The notes under the pieces are model-generated. The model was not told the origin of the DNA. It was given only the letters and a program-made list of their open reading frames with translations, and ran no database searches. Of a stretch of DNA of 64,000 nucleotides, positions 8,491-18,863 are shown piece after piece. The DNA comes from JADKIH01 sp049363815 (GTDB lineage: Bacteria > Bacteroidota > Bacteroidia > AKYH767-A > 2013-40CM-41-45). Position 1 is the stretch's first letter; the number at the start of each line of letters is the position of its first letter. The position numbers and the translations under genes were made by a program. Where the stretch lies: the NCBI GenBank assembly GCA_049363815.1, contig JBMQEM010000068.1, forward strand, positions 1-64,000, written 5' to 3'.

Positions 8491-11400
8491 ATTACAGCCT
8501 TCATCAATAAAACCATCACAGTTATCATCTGTTGAGTTGCCGCAAATTTCAGGAGCATCTGGATTGATCTGGTCATTTCCATCATTACAATCGGTATTAT
8601 TACTTATATACCCTGATGGTTGTTCGCAATCCTGAATATAAATTGCCGGATTTCCGTAACCGTCATTGTCTGAATCAGCGTACCAGTAACTGGCAAGATT
8701 CCTCAACACACTTGCTGAACCATTCATAGAAACTGTACAACCTGAACTAATTTTTGTAGCAACTACTGTATACACGCCATCTGTTGTTCTGTTACCAAAA
8801 TTTAGTCCGCTACCATTTCCTGATAATGTTGTACCGGTATAAACTGCATTATTGAATAATGAATATTCTACCCCGGACTCCGAATTATTTAATCCCACTG
8901 CAACTCCTGCGTCAGGAACCGAACAGAAACTTCCGCCACCTGTTACGCTGAATATAGTAGGTACAGGAAGTTGGGAGACAGAAACTGTATCTGACATTAT
9001 ACTTATGCAAGAAGTAGTCAGATCATTTGCAATGACAAAGTAGTTTCCGGGATTACTGAAATTTCCAAACGATATCGCCGAACCGGTTCCGTTGAAATTG
9101 ATACCTGTGCTTCCGTTAAAATCATACAGAACATAATTCACACCTGTCTGAGAGTTGGAAAGTGTGATGTTTAATCCTGCACCACCTGGACACAATTCTC
9201 CGCCACCTGTCAAAATAAAAGTTTGCGGAGAATTATTTTCAGTAACGGTAAGAGTTGAAGACATTGTCAGGCTACATGCAGTGGTCATGTTAGTTGAGAC
9301 TACAGTGTATAAACCGGAAAGATTCTGATATCCGAATGAAAGTGGATTTCCATCTCCGGGAACTGAAGGTCCGGTTGAAATTCCATTTCTTTTTAACTGG
9401 TAACTATAGCCAATCTGTGAACCGGATAAGCTCAGAAGTGTACCACTACTTCCGGAACAAAAATCAGGATTTCCTGTAATATTAAATTCAAGTGGCAATG
9501 GATTTTCAGTTACTGCAACAAAACCATTCATTGATGCTGTACAGGAAGTCGGTAAATAGGTGGCAACAACTGAATAGTTCCCTGACAAGCCTTGTTGTCC
9601 AAAATCCAGTATTCCACCGGTACCGGGCAAAGCAGATCCTATGTCTACTGAATTTATCTGCAGCTGATAATTTACATCAACCTGACTTCCTGAAAGAAAA
9701 ATTGAAGGAGCCGGGTTTCCGGTACAATAATTTCCTCCACCGGTGATGTTAAAAATTTCAGGGTTAGCTGAAATTGCAATTTCATCAGACAGTGCAGTAC
9801 ACCCATTAGAAGAAATGATAGCACAAGAATAATTCCCGGGTGTACTTACAGTAATATCCTGCGTTGTTTGTCCGGAACTCCATTGATAACCTGCGCCTGC
9901 ATCCGATGAAAGTAAAACAGTACTACCCTGACACAAGTTGGTATTTCCTGAAACCGTTATTGCAGGTGTTGGATCCTGAGAAATTAAAATTACATCATCG
10001 ATCCTGTATTGAGTAGCTGTTGCGGTTTGAATGAACTGAATTGACAATGTTGGTGAAGCCGGTAATCCTGTGACAGTTCTTAATGTCCATACTGCAGTCC
10101 CGGCCCCGGTAGGAAGAGTATATGGCATTGAAGTATAATTGACACCATCCGTACTGTATTGTACAAGCAAATCGGAACCATTACTTGCTGTAGTTGATTT
10201 CATAATTCCAAAAGATAATCCTAACCCGGTTAAGCCGGTGGTATTTATACCTGAAATAACAAAGTTTCTTCCGGCAACATTTGTCAAAAAAACATTTCCG
10301 CCACCTGAAGCTCCGGAATATCCGGAACTTGCAGAGGTAATTCTTACATCACCGCTACCGGACATTGTAAATAAATCGTTATCAAAACCATTTGAAGATT
10401 CATGTGCTGCAAGTGCTGTGTTGCCGGTGACAGTTCCCATAGACTCTGCAAAAACCATATACTCAAATCCTAATGAACTGTTAGATACAACAACATCTGA
10501 AGAGGTTGCAGAACATCCACTGTTATCTGAGACAACTACTGAGTAATTTCCTGCGGTACTTACACTTATTGATTGTGTGGTTGCGCCATTCGACCACAGG
10601 TAAGAATATCCGCTGATCGTTGAAAGATTGATCGTTGATGACTGGCACAATGTAATTGGTCCGGCTGGACTGACAGTTGCAACAGGAAATCCCGTAACAG
10701 AAATTGTCTGTGATGCACTTACACTACAACCGTTTCCATCAGTATACAAATAAGATATTGTATGAGTACCGATTCCGGCGATTGCAGGATCAAAAATTCC
10801 GGCTGAAACACCGGGACCTGAATAAGTACCGCCAACAGGAGATCCGCCCGTAAGAGTAACCGGGTTCGTTGTTACACAAACCGGATTCAAGGGACTGAAT
10901 GTTGCAGTAGGTTGTGTAAACAGATTAACTGAAATCGTTGAAGTTCCAACACATCCATTCGAACTGGTACCTGTAACGGTATAATTGGTTGCACTAACAG
11001 GATTAGCAAAAACTGTTGCTCCTGTTGTCGTATTCAAACCGGTTGCCGGTGACCATACATAACTGTTAGCTCCTGATGCAGTAATATTCGTACCGGTATT
11101 AGAACAAATCACGGGAACAGAAGGAGAAAAACTAATTGTTGGATTTGGATTCACAACAACATTTACAGGTGAAGACAAAACTGGATCACAAAACAATGTA
11201 CTATTTACAGAATAAGATGGAAATGTAATTGACCAGTTTACAATAGTACCACCGGAATTTCCTGAAGCCCTGTCATAGACCCATAGCCGCCAGTTTCCAT
11301 TTGGATTCAGTGAGCCACTATTCAATGAAGTGAAAGTTGTTTTGGTACTGGTGATGCAAGAGGTAAAAACTGTTGTCCATGGTTTATAAGTGCCGGAATA

Positions 11401-13761
11401 AGGAGCACCGGATGTTGGCAATTGTCCTGAACCTGCATCGGAAAAAATTGTATTGACAAAGTTGTCTCCTAAATTGGATGAATTTCCGGTCCGGTTGCTT
11501 AGTCCAAGAATTTCACCTGAATTCGATTGCAGGAAAATAACCAGATCACCGACAGCAGTATGATTCAGATTGATCTTAACGGAAATTCCTGAAGATGCTA
11601 TATTACCTGAATAGCCGCTTACTGCAATTGTACTTGAAGCACCTGTACAACTATTATTAGGAATAGTATATGAATTTGTATTTGAAAGTGTAGCTGCAGG
11701 ATAAGTTGTGGTGATTGCATTTGAAGATTGTACTTGCACCTGATAGCTTCCTGACTGGTTTGCAGAATAATTTACCGATGTTGCATTTATAATATCCGTT
11801 CCATTTTTTTTCCACTGGTAAGTTACACCTGACGACTGATTGCAAGTAAGCATAACACTACCTCCCGGACAAAACGAAGTAGGACCACCTGCAGTAACAG
11901 TTGCACTCGTATTTGGATATACGGAAACAGTAGTCGATGCCATGGCATTATTAGAAGTTATAGTGTCTCCTGAAAAAACGGATGTAGCAGAGAACACATA
12001 ATTTCCTGAAGCAGACATATTCACAGTACCGGTAAGTGGCACAATCATAGTTGCACCTGGATTGAGAGTTCCGGAGTTAACGACTGCAGACAAGCTTTGA
12101 ACAGATGAAGAAGGATGGACCACCTGACCGGTTATCTGAAGATTGTTGAAAGCAAAGTTAATACTGCTGGTACCGTAATTTTTTATATTTACCTGAATGG
12201 TTTGAGAAGAGGATGAGCAGATATTAATTGTCGGAGATGCAAGTCCACTCACACCGAGGTCAGCAATAGGGCAAGAAGAATTCTGAAATTCCAGTTGGCA
12301 AATAAGCGGTAAGTGATCGGCTGCATAATGAAGCGCATTTGCAATGTTGACAGGTACAGCAGTATTTGGTAGTTGATTGATTGAATCATTGTAATGATTA
12401 CCGTCATTACCCAGAGGGAATGTTGATCCTGCTACATACGAAATTCCGCCTGTCTGCATTAATGCATTTGAAAAAAGTACCAGATCGAATCTGTCATTCA
12501 ATCCTCCTGTGGAACCACCACCAAATGCCCTTACCCTCGGCGACTGCGTATGATATGGAGCATAAATTGAATTGTTCCATGTTCCTGACATTACTATCGG
12601 ATCGATAAAATGTCCGTCAACTCCGGGAGTAACTGCTAATAATTTCTGATATCCACTTTCACCTGACTTATAGAAATTGAAGTCACCGCAGACAATAAAA
12701 TTAGTTCCTGATGGTAATGCGTTAGTATACTTTCGTAATGTATCTACTTCCTGCGCACGTTGAGCCTCATCAGGTGCGGTATTACTTGCTTTCAGATGCA
12801 CTGAATAAATCCGGATTGTATCTCCGGATAAAATGTGAACCAGTTTAAATTCGGAAATATCTCTCAAGTCAGTCTGTATCGGAGTATTTGAAACATAGGA
12901 AAATTTTGATGGCTTAAAAAATATTGCATTATCTGTATCAAAACCATTTATAAATTCTCCTGCAGAGTAATTATTCCCTGAAGAGTTAAGAACATCACTC
13001 AGAAAAAAATCCACTCCGTTCTGACCGGTTACTTCCTGTGCTACCATGATATCCGGATTTGCATACTGGAGAATAGTACGGAAATACGGGTTTCTTACTG
13101 AAGTATCTGCAGTGATTGTAGATTGAGCAGGATAATTCAATAAATTATAATTCATGAAAACGACTTGTTCTTTAGCAATATCTATTGCCTGGCAAACCTG
13201 ATTTCCTGTACCGCAACCATTTGTTGCAGTAACACAAACATTTCCTGCAGTTGTTCCGAATGATGCAATGATCGAAGAAGTCCCCTGCCCTGATGTGACA
13301 GTACCACCTGAAGGAACAGTCCAGTTATAAGAACCCGCAGAAGAAACCGGTGTAATAGAATACGCCAGACTAGTAGCATTCAGACAAACGCTTGTTGAAC
13401 CGGAGATCGGGCCTGCCAGTACAGGCGACACAGTTGAAACTTTAACAAGTTTTGAAACAGAGTTTGTTCCATCCGGTCCGGATACAGTAAGTGTAACATT
13501 ATAATCTCCTGCAGAAGCAAATGAAACATTCACTAAAGTTGAAGACGAAGATGCCGAAGGAGTTGCGCCGGCACCGAATGTCCATGAATAAGCGGTAATA
13601 GTTCCGGATGAAGCATTGGTAAAAACCACGTTTTGGCTGGTACAAGGAAAAGAATTAGAAATAGTAAAATCTGCAATCGGAGCTGCAAATAAATTCTGGA
13701 TGTACAGAAAACAGATCAAACCGAAAATTGTCGGCTTGAATGTGGTGGATTTCGTGAGCAC
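7933..13761 (-). CDS. Giant secreted nuclease/adhesin-like protein
   Basis: A 1942-residue secreted protein. Order: signal peptide (1-27), PKD domain (~29-110), PKD-like domain (~112-195), and endonuclease/exonuclease/phosphatase domain (~197-490) with motifs NYNLL, AQEV, VHLK, GDFNF and ADHLPL. Then come CARDB/Ig-like domains, a proprotein-convertase P-like domain (~695-850), more Ig-like domains, and four tandem ~89-residue repeats (~1334-1689). A Cys/Asp-rich MopE-type metal-binding motif (DSDNDGYG, DCNDGNDQINPDAPEIC) follows, then a ~185-residue dockerin-like C-terminal module. The nuclease catalytic motifs are intact, so extracellular phosphodiesterase (probably DNase) activity is likely. 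The usual T9SS 'YPNP' domain is missing; the C-terminal module may replace it. Confidence 0.85.
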   Translation of the reverse strand: MLTKSTTFKPTIFGLICFLYIQNLFAAPIADFTISNSFPCTSQNVVFTNASSGTITAYSWTFGAGATPSASSSSTLVNVSFASAGDYNVTLTVSGPDGTNSVSKLVKVSTVSPVLAGPISGSTSVCLNATSLAYSITPVSSAGSYNWTVPSGGTVTSGQGTSSIIASFGTTAGNVCVTATNGCGTGNQVCQAIDIAKEQVVFMNYNLLNYPAQSTITADTSVRNPYFRTILQYANPDIMVAQEVTGQNGVDFFLSDVLNSSGNNYSAGEFINGFDTDNAIFFKPSKFSYVSNTPIQTDLRDISEFKLVHILSGDTIRIYSVHLKASNTAPDEAQRAQEVDTLRKYTNALPSGTNFIVCGDFNFYKSGESGYQKLLAVTPGVDGHFIDPIVMSGTWNNSIYAPYHTQSPRVRAFGGGSTGGLNDRFDLVLFSNALMQTGGISYVAGSTFPLGNDGNHYNDSINQLPNTAVPVNIANALHYAADHLPLICQLEFQNSSCPIADLGVSGLASPTINICSSSSQTIQVNIKNYGTSSINFAFNNLQITGQVVHPSSSVQSLSAVVNSGTLNPGATMIVPLTGTVNMSASGNYVFSATSVFSGDTITSNNAMASTTVSVYPNTSATVTAGGPTSFCPGGSVMLTCNQSSGVTYQWKKNGTDIINATSVNYSANQSGSYQVQVQSSNAITTTYPAATLSNTNSYTIPNNSCTGASSTIAVSGYSGNIASSGISVKINLNHTAVGDLVIFLQSNSGEILGLSNRTGNSSNLGDNFVNTIFSDAGSGQLPTSGAPYSGTYKPWTTVFTSCITSTKTTFTSLNSGSLNPNGNWRLWVYDRASGNSGGTIVNWSITFPSYSVNSTLFCDPVLSSPVNVVVNPNPTISFSPSVPVICSNTGTNITASGANSYVWSPATGLNTTTGATVFANPVSATNYTVTGTSSNGCVGTSTISVNLFTQPTATFSPLNPVCVTTNPVTLTGGSPVGGTYSGPGVSAGIFDPAIAGIGTHTISYLYTDGNGCSVSASQTISVTGFPVATVSPAGPITLCQSSTINLSTISGYSYLWSNGATTQSISVSTAGNYSVVVSDNSGCSATSSDVVVSNSSLGFEYMVFAESMGTVTGNTALAAHESSNGFDNDLFTMSGSGDVRITSASSGYSGASGGGNVFLTNVAGRNFVISGINTTGLTGLGLSFGIMKSTTASNGSDLLVQYSTDGVNYTSMPYTLPTGAGTAVWTLRTVTGLPASPTLSIQFIQTATATQYRIDDVILISQDPTPAITVSGNTNLCQGSTVLLSSDAGAGYQWSSGQTTQDITVSTPGNYSCAIISSNGCTALSDEIAISANPEIFNITGGGNYCTGNPAPSIFLSGSQVDVNYQLQINSVDIGSALPGTGGILDFGQQGLSGNYSVVATYLPTSCTASMNGFVAVTENPLPLEFNITGNPDFCSGSSGTLLSLSGSQIGYSYQLKRNGISTGPSVPGDGNPLSFGYQNLSGLYTVVSTNMTTACSLTMSSTLTVTENNSPQTFILTGGGELCPGGAGLNITLSNSQTGVNYVLYDFNGSTGINFNGTGSAISFGNFSNPGNYFVIANDLTTSCISIMSDTVSVSQLPVPTIFSVTGGGSFCSVPDAGVAVGLNNSESGVEYSLFNNAVYTGTTLSGNGSGLNFGNRTTDGVYTVVATKISSGCTVSMNGSASVLRNLASYWYADSDNDGYGNPAIYIQDCEQPSGYISNNTDCNDGNDQINPDAPEICGNSTDDNCDGFIDEGCNVNLNLTIFIQGYYQGASTLSSPINSPGISDTVIISLASTVSPYTILYRDTTLISIGGNVVAEFPSAILNSGFYIVIDHRNSLETWSSLPVLMDQNSVDYDFSDAANKAFGNNLFNNGDGTFSIFSGDLNKDDQINNADLLIMENELIEFVESYNQNDITGDNNVESSDYSLLENNSINILQISRP
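8695..9763 (-). repeat. Four tandem ~89-residue Ig-like repeats
   Basis: Within the giant secreted protein, four consecutive units share the frame 'F-ITGGG-C-G...L-SGSQ..Y-L....G......FG.....G.Y.VVAT....C...M......V'. Each is about 267 bases. Divergence between units shows an old internal amplification, not a recent slippage. Confidence 0.75.
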
Positions 13762-14040
13762 GATAAATAATGAGTATTAGCAGAGGCACGCTTAAATGAG
13801 CGTGAATGTTAAAAATAGAGAAAGTGTCTGTAATATGCAAGTATATTGGGTTTTCAAGGGTTTTTAAAGCATATAGCTAATATTTTATATTATTGAATTA
13901 AAAAATTACCTCCCAAAAGGTAGATTTTTCACTCTTAATTTCCTTTGCAAAAACTGATTCTCAGGAAAAAAATATGCTTTGTAGTTTTCCGGGCAGGTTT
14001 TGCAAAATGATTTTTTATAATGATCTTGGAAAAATAAATA

Positions 14041-15648
14041 ATGAAATTGAAATCACATTTAGGTAGGTCTTGCATTAGGTGCAGGCTACTTCTTTTTTTA
14101 TGGATGGCCATTTTTCCGGCCAAAGAATCATCTGCCCAATCAGTCTGGCCATCAGAAAGCTGGTCTTCTGCTGTGAATTTAACTTCGGTGATGAGCACAA
14201 GCGGCCTTACCGAACTAAGCAGCTTGTTCTGGAATAGTACTACAAACAGATTATATGTTTCTCACGGCGACGGAAGATTACGTGTTCTGCAATTGAATAC
14301 AGTCAACAATACATTTTCCCAGATCGCTAACATTTTATATACCGGTGGACCGGAAGAAATAACTCAGGTGAATTTAAATTCGAATGAATTTTATACGATC
14401 GATGAAGACAATTATCAAATCCGGAAATACACTCACAATGCAAATTTTTCTCCGTCAGGTGTAACACTTTCTAAGTCCTGGAATATTACCGCAGCACCAT
14501 CAACAATGACCAATACCGGAAATGTCGGCCCGGAAGGAATTGCATTTATACCTGATAGTTTTTTAATGGCGATCGGATTTGTCAGTCAGGCAACAGGACT
14601 ACCTTATACAACTTCAGTAAAAGGAATGGGAGGATTAATATTTGTTGCACATCAGAGGCTTGGTTACATCTGGGTATTTGATATCAATCCAAATGTCAGC
14701 AATGATTTTGCTTTTGTCGGAAAATATCAGACCGGCAGAAGTGAAAGCTGTGATCTTGCTTTCGAAAGAAGTACAGGACTCCTATACACTTTGCATAATG
14801 TCGGATCGAATTACCTGGAAGTAAACGATCTTACAACAACTGCTGTTGCAGGAGGTGAAAGAAAGTTTGTGGTTAAAAATGAGTACTTACTTGCTTCACC
14901 TGTTGACACAAATAAAAATGTAGAAGGTTTTGCCATAACTCCAAAATGCAATGACAGTACTAACGTAAGTGTATGGCTTTGCCGTGATGTTGAAAGTGTG
15001 GAACCTACAACATATAAACAAGATTGTCTGAGATGGTTTAATCCTTTCACGGCACCTGGAAATTGTACGAATACAAATCCGGTAGTCTTGAATCTGAAAG
15101 TATTTATTCAGGGATTTTACAAAGGCGGAGGAAAAATGCGACCTGTTCTTGACAGCCTGAATTTTCCGTTGAATTGTGACACGATCACAGTAGAATTGCG
15201 AAAAAATGATGCCGGTAAAACTCTCGAAATGTCAGTTAAAAAGATCGTTGACATCAACGGAAACCTTAGCATAACTTATCCGGCGAGTACTTATGGAAAC
15301 AGCTACTATGTAGTGATCAAACACAGACATTCAATGGAAACATGGAGTAGTGCTCCACTCTTTTTCAATTCAATTTCACTCTCCTACTCATTTACAGACT
15401 TTTCTTCCAAAGCATATGGGGGAAATTTATCGAACCTGAATGATGGCAATTTTGCACTTTACAGCGGCGATACAGATCAGAATGGAAATATCAACCTGAT
15501 CGATCTTACATCAATTGAACAAAGAATAGTTCTCTTTACTTCCGGTTACAATGCCTATGATCTGAATGGCGATTATGTTGTGGAGTCAACGGATCAAAGC
15601 ATTATTGAAAATAATGCTCTGCTTAATATTTTTGTGAACAGACCTTAA
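14041..15648 (+). CDS. Secreted beta-propeller-like protein with dockerin-like C-terminus
   Basis: A 535-residue protein with a signal peptide ending near AKESSAQS. Residues ~35-340 carry propeller-like blades resembling SdiA-regulated/esterase-like repeat proteins (for example LFWNSTTNRLYVSHGDGRLRV and the later GPEGIAFIPDS). The C-terminal ~188 residues form the same module as in the giant nuclease upstream, with Asp loops SGDTDQNGNINLIDL and DLNGDYVVESTDQS and a final RP. No catalytic residues are evident. The two genes diverge from a 279-base spacer and may share regulation. The function of the propeller is not known. Confidence 0.75.
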   Translation: MKLKSHLGRSCIRCRLLLFLWMAIFPAKESSAQSVWPSESWSSAVNLTSVMSTSGLTELSSLFWNSTTNRLYVSHGDGRLRVLQLNTVNNTFSQIANILYTGGPEEITQVNLNSNEFYTIDEDNYQIRKYTHNANFSPSGVTLSKSWNITAAPSTMTNTGNVGPEGIAFIPDSFLMAIGFVSQATGLPYTTSVKGMGGLIFVAHQRLGYIWVFDINPNVSNDFAFVGKYQTGRSESCDLAFERSTGLLYTLHNVGSNYLEVNDLTTTAVAGGERKFVVKNEYLLASPVDTNKNVEGFAITPKCNDSTNVSVWLCRDVESVEPTTYKQDCLRWFNPFTAPGNCTNTNPVVLNLKVFIQGFYKGGGKMRPVLDSLNFPLNCDTITVELRKNDAGKTLEMSVKKIVDINGNLSITYPASTYGNSYYVVIKHRHSMETWSSAPLFFNSISLSYSFTDFSSKAYGGNLSNLNDGNFALYSGDTDQNGNINLIDLTSIEQRIVLFTSGYNAYDLNGDYVVESTDQSIIENNALLNIFVNRP

Positions 15649-15669
15649 TTGCAAATTTCACTATCCACA

Positions 15670-17400
15670 CTAAAATTGCTTTTGGATAATGAAAGAAACG
15701 GTTTTTGAATACCCGCTTTCACTTCTTACATTGAGTAAATAAATCCCTTCCGCAAGTGTTTCGGGCAGATCAACTATCAACTTTGTCTGATGCTGTTCAT
15801 TGTAATTCTTTTCAGCGATAATTCTTCCTGTAAGATCGCAGATCTGAACCTGTAAGGATTTACCATCATACCCAATTAGCTGTAGATTAATTTCTGAAGA
15901 AACAGGATTAGGATAAACAGAAATACTCCTGCCCTCATCAGAAATTTGACTAACTCCTACACCTATTACCGGAGGAATTGAATCCGGCGTTAGTTTATAC
16001 AAATTTGTATATCCGGGAGTAGCTTCAATTGTATCATGTCCATAAAATATCAGATCATTCCCTACAGGAATGAATGGGCTTAGAGGCTCAACACCTGCAT
16101 AAACAATTGTTCCTGCAGTTGTACCATTGGTCTGAGCAACTCGTTCATGTGCGCCCTGAATTCCATAATATTTTGTTATATGAAAAAACATATTTCCATT
16201 GAAACTCATCTGTTGCGCAATATTAAAAGATGAGCCTGCAGTAACATAATTAAAAATTATTTCCGATCCTGCAGTAGTTCCATCGGAAATCGCCAATCCG
16301 GATGAATCATTATCCATCCCATTGAAAAATACATAACTTCCTAAAGCCAGGATTGAAGGCCGCATTTGTAAACCATTATTCATAGGAACTTCTACAGTAC
16401 CTGTAGGAGTTCCATCACTTTTCCAGAACTTAGAAGTTGAAGAACCACTGCTTGCGATAAATACAAATTGTCCATTCATATCTGCAGTTGTTACCACAAG
16501 ATCGTATGGGCCTGTACTCTGTGCAGTAAGCGTCGTTTCAAGCTGAATAGTTCCCGCATCAGTTCCATCAGTCCGCCACCAATGAGATTCAACAGGAGTT
16601 AGTCCATCATTATCTGCCTGAAAATATAAATACTGTCCGCTCACCTTAAACTGCGGATTTATACATCCCCCAGCACCGGAACTGAATGCTCCGTTCGTTC
16701 CGGGAACTATGTCTTTTACAATTGATGTTCCGCCCGGAGTTCCATCACTAGAAAACAGTTCCCATCCATGCACATCATCCCTTGCAATAAAATAGATCTT
16801 ACTATCAAAGGCAGTCATGAAATGCGGATTTGATCCTGTACTTCCCGGATAAAGATCCATCACCTGTACAGTACCCGTCGTAGTCCCATCACTCTTCCAC
16901 AATTCATAACCATTGACAGAATTTCCGGCACTCATATAAAGTGTACCGTTACATTCTGCAAATCCGGGAGTCTTACAATCTGTAAAGTCCCAGCCCATCA
17001 ATCCACTTTCCAGCTCAATCAGCATATTTGTACCTGCAGAAGTTCCATCACTTTTCCAGATTTCCATTCCATGTACACCATCATCTGCAAGAAAATAAAG
17101 TTCATCATTAAAAACAAAAGTGCTGTAACGTTGAACGCCACAACTTGCAAACCAATTGAACAGATCATCAGAACTGTTTGGGTTAATATCCTTGACAAGA
17201 TGTGTTCCTGCATTGGTTCCATCGCAGCTCCACAATTCAAATTGCCATGAATTTGGATTTGACCTATGAAAATACAGCATCTTACCATTCACTGCACTGA
17301 GATTTACCGGCTCAATTGTATCAGGTCGGATGATTGAAATCTGCGCTGATAGCAGAATTGAAACTAACGAAAGGATAATAGTGAGTGTATATTTTTTCAT
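15670..17400 (-). CDS. ELWxxDGT-repeat T9SS cargo protein
   Basis: A 576-residue protein with signal peptide (1-19). It carries many copies of the ELWxxDGTxxGT motif (ELWSCDGTNAGT, EIWKSDGTSAGT, ELWKSDGTTTGT, KFWKSDGTPTGT), which build a propeller-like fold of unknown role. The last ~80 residues, from ISVYPNPVSSEINL, are a T9SS type A sorting domain, so the protein should be exported across the outer membrane and attached or released at the surface. It is followed 22 bases on by the convergent end of the propeller gene. The next gene upstream on the same strand is also T9SS cargo, 32 bases away. Confidence 0.85.
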   Translation of the reverse strand: MKKYTLTIILSLVSILLSAQISIIRPDTIEPVNLSAVNGKMLYFHRSNPNSWQFELWSCDGTNAGTHLVKDINPNSSDDLFNWFASCGVQRYSTFVFNDELYFLADDGVHGMEIWKSDGTSAGTNMLIELESGLMGWDFTDCKTPGFAECNGTLYMSAGNSVNGYELWKSDGTTTGTVQVMDLYPGSTGSNPHFMTAFDSKIYFIARDDVHGWELFSSDGTPGGTSIVKDIVPGTNGAFSSGAGGCINPQFKVSGQYLYFQADNDGLTPVESHWWRTDGTDAGTIQLETTLTAQSTGPYDLVVTTADMNGQFVFIASSGSSTSKFWKSDGTPTGTVEVPMNNGLQMRPSILALGSYVFFNGMDNDSSGLAISDGTTAGSEIIFNYVTAGSSFNIAQQMSFNGNMFFHITKYYGIQGAHERVAQTNGTTAGTIVYAGVEPLSPFIPVGNDLIFYGHDTIEATPGYTNLYKLTPDSIPPVIGVGVSQISDEGRSISVYPNPVSSEINLQLIGYDGKSLQVQICDLTGRIIAEKNYNEQHQTKLIVDLPETLAEGIYLLNVRSESGYSKTVSFIIQKQF

Positions 17401-17432
17401 CGGAAGATTTTCATTTAATATATTTCAAACAA

Positions 17433-18863
17433 TTACCTGCAGAGCGCGACTCTGTTTACTTGATTAACAGTTTCATTTATAACAGCAATTGTATAAATTC
17501 CGTTAGGGAAATTCTGCAAATTGATAATAGTTTCTTCAGATCGTGAAATGCTTCCGGTAGCAATAATTTTCCCTTCCATATTTGTCACGGAATAATTACC
17601 ATCAGAATTGAACAAATTTTTAATCTTTAAAATACCATCAGTAGGATTCGGAAACATTTGAAGAACTGCATCCGATTTTATGTCAACCATTCCGGCATTA
17701 AGATCAGGAGTATAAAATACTTTACTTTCTTCCTGGCCATTGAAAAATCCTCCATTGAGAAATAAATTTGTTGAGTCAGCTGTACTTCTGATATGGTAAT
17801 AACCCTGGCCGAAATAGCAGCAGATTCCATTGGTCCCGGAATCATACAATCTGAATGTGTAACAAGAGTTTGGTGATAAGTTCCAATCATAAGTATAAAA
17901 ATTATGTCCTACATAATTAGTTGCAGGGCTTTCAGCAATGACCAAATCGTTGCTGTCAAACAGCTTCCAGGATGTTTGATATGCATTTCCATCACATTGA
18001 AGATCCAGTGTCATATTCACGCTTGGAGCCTGTGGTGCAACTGTGAGTAATTCTGTTTCAATATTGCCTTGAAGGTTTGCATCACCGGCTACTATTACTG
18101 TTTTTTCGTAGGTACCAGAACTAGTCATGATATGATTATCAAACGAAACCTTTTCTGATGTGAAAGGTGCAAGTGCACCGGACCAGTTTTTTGTATCAAG
18201 CAGTATCCCGTTTTTTCTGAGCTCGAGAGTAGCAGCTCTGAGGGTGTCACTTCCCTGATTGAATAAGATGGTAGATGCATTTTGTCCTGTGCAGAATTCT
18301 TTATCATGCAATTTAAAAAGGGTGGCATCAATTGGTCCGTTGATCAAACCAGCAGGACAATTATTTTTCCAATTATCCAGAAACATTTCCAGTGTTGGCG
18401 TCATTGGCACAGTAATACCGGTACTGTCGCCAGGGCAATGCATAAAAAGAGTTGGATAACCATTGAGGATATAATGACTTCTAACTGCTGCTCCCTGACC
18501 ATACGGTCCAATGATAGGATAAGGAGTACCGACTATCCAGTTACCCATCGTTAAAGCACCGGCACCTTGCAAACTTGCGATTGTGCTGCCCGCATCGGCA
18601 TCAATGAAAAACATTCGTACATCATTTGTACCATTTGGACCAAACTCTTCATAGAGTTTTTCCATAATTCCGGTTTGATGCCAGTCCCAGCAAGGCATAC
18701 ACCAATAAGCGCTGATATCCACCAGAACTGTTTTTCCACTATCGACAATGGCAGCAATATCGTAGGTATTTCCATCGATAGCGGTAGCTGTCCAGGATTG
18801 GTTTTGAGCAGACATAAAAAGACTACTCATTATAAATGTTACTAATATAAAAGCACGCTTCAT
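17433..18863 (-). CDS. T9SS-exported thioredoxin-fold protein
   Basis: A 476-residue protein from the ATG at 18863, which gives a proper signal peptide (MKRAFILVTFIMSSLFMSAQ). The frame is open 81 bases further upstream, without a signal-like start. A thioredoxin-like domain carries WCMPC (Cys55 and Cys58) after VLVDISAY. A middle Ig-like/beta region (~190-390) contains Cys residues in the GICCYFGQG segment. The C-terminal ~75 residues, from MFPNPTDGILKI, are a type A sorting domain. A surface disulfide oxidoreductase or Omp28-like role is plausible. It lies 32 bases upstream of the ELWxxDGT gene and may be co-transcribed with it. Confidence 0.8.
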   Translation of the reverse strand: MKRAFILVTFIMSSLFMSAQNQSWTATAIDGNTYDIAAIVDSGKTVLVDISAYWCMPCWDWHQTGIMEKLYEEFGPNGTNDVRMFFIDADAGSTIASLQGAGALTMGNWIVGTPYPIIGPYGQGAAVRSHYILNGYPTLFMHCPGDSTGITVPMTPTLEMFLDNWKNNCPAGLINGPIDATLFKLHDKEFCTGQNASTILFNQGSDTLRAATLELRKNGILLDTKNWSGALAPFTSEKVSFDNHIMTSSGTYEKTVIVAGDANLQGNIETELLTVAPQAPSVNMTLDLQCDGNAYQTSWKLFDSNDLVIAESPATNYVGHNFYTYDWNLSPNSCYTFRLYDSGTNGICCYFGQGYYHIRSTADSTNLFLNGGFFNGQEESKVFYTPDLNAGMVDIKSDAVLQMFPNPTDGILKIKNLFNSDGNYSVTNMEGKIIATGSISRSEETIINLQNFPNGIYTIAVINETVNQVNRVALCR

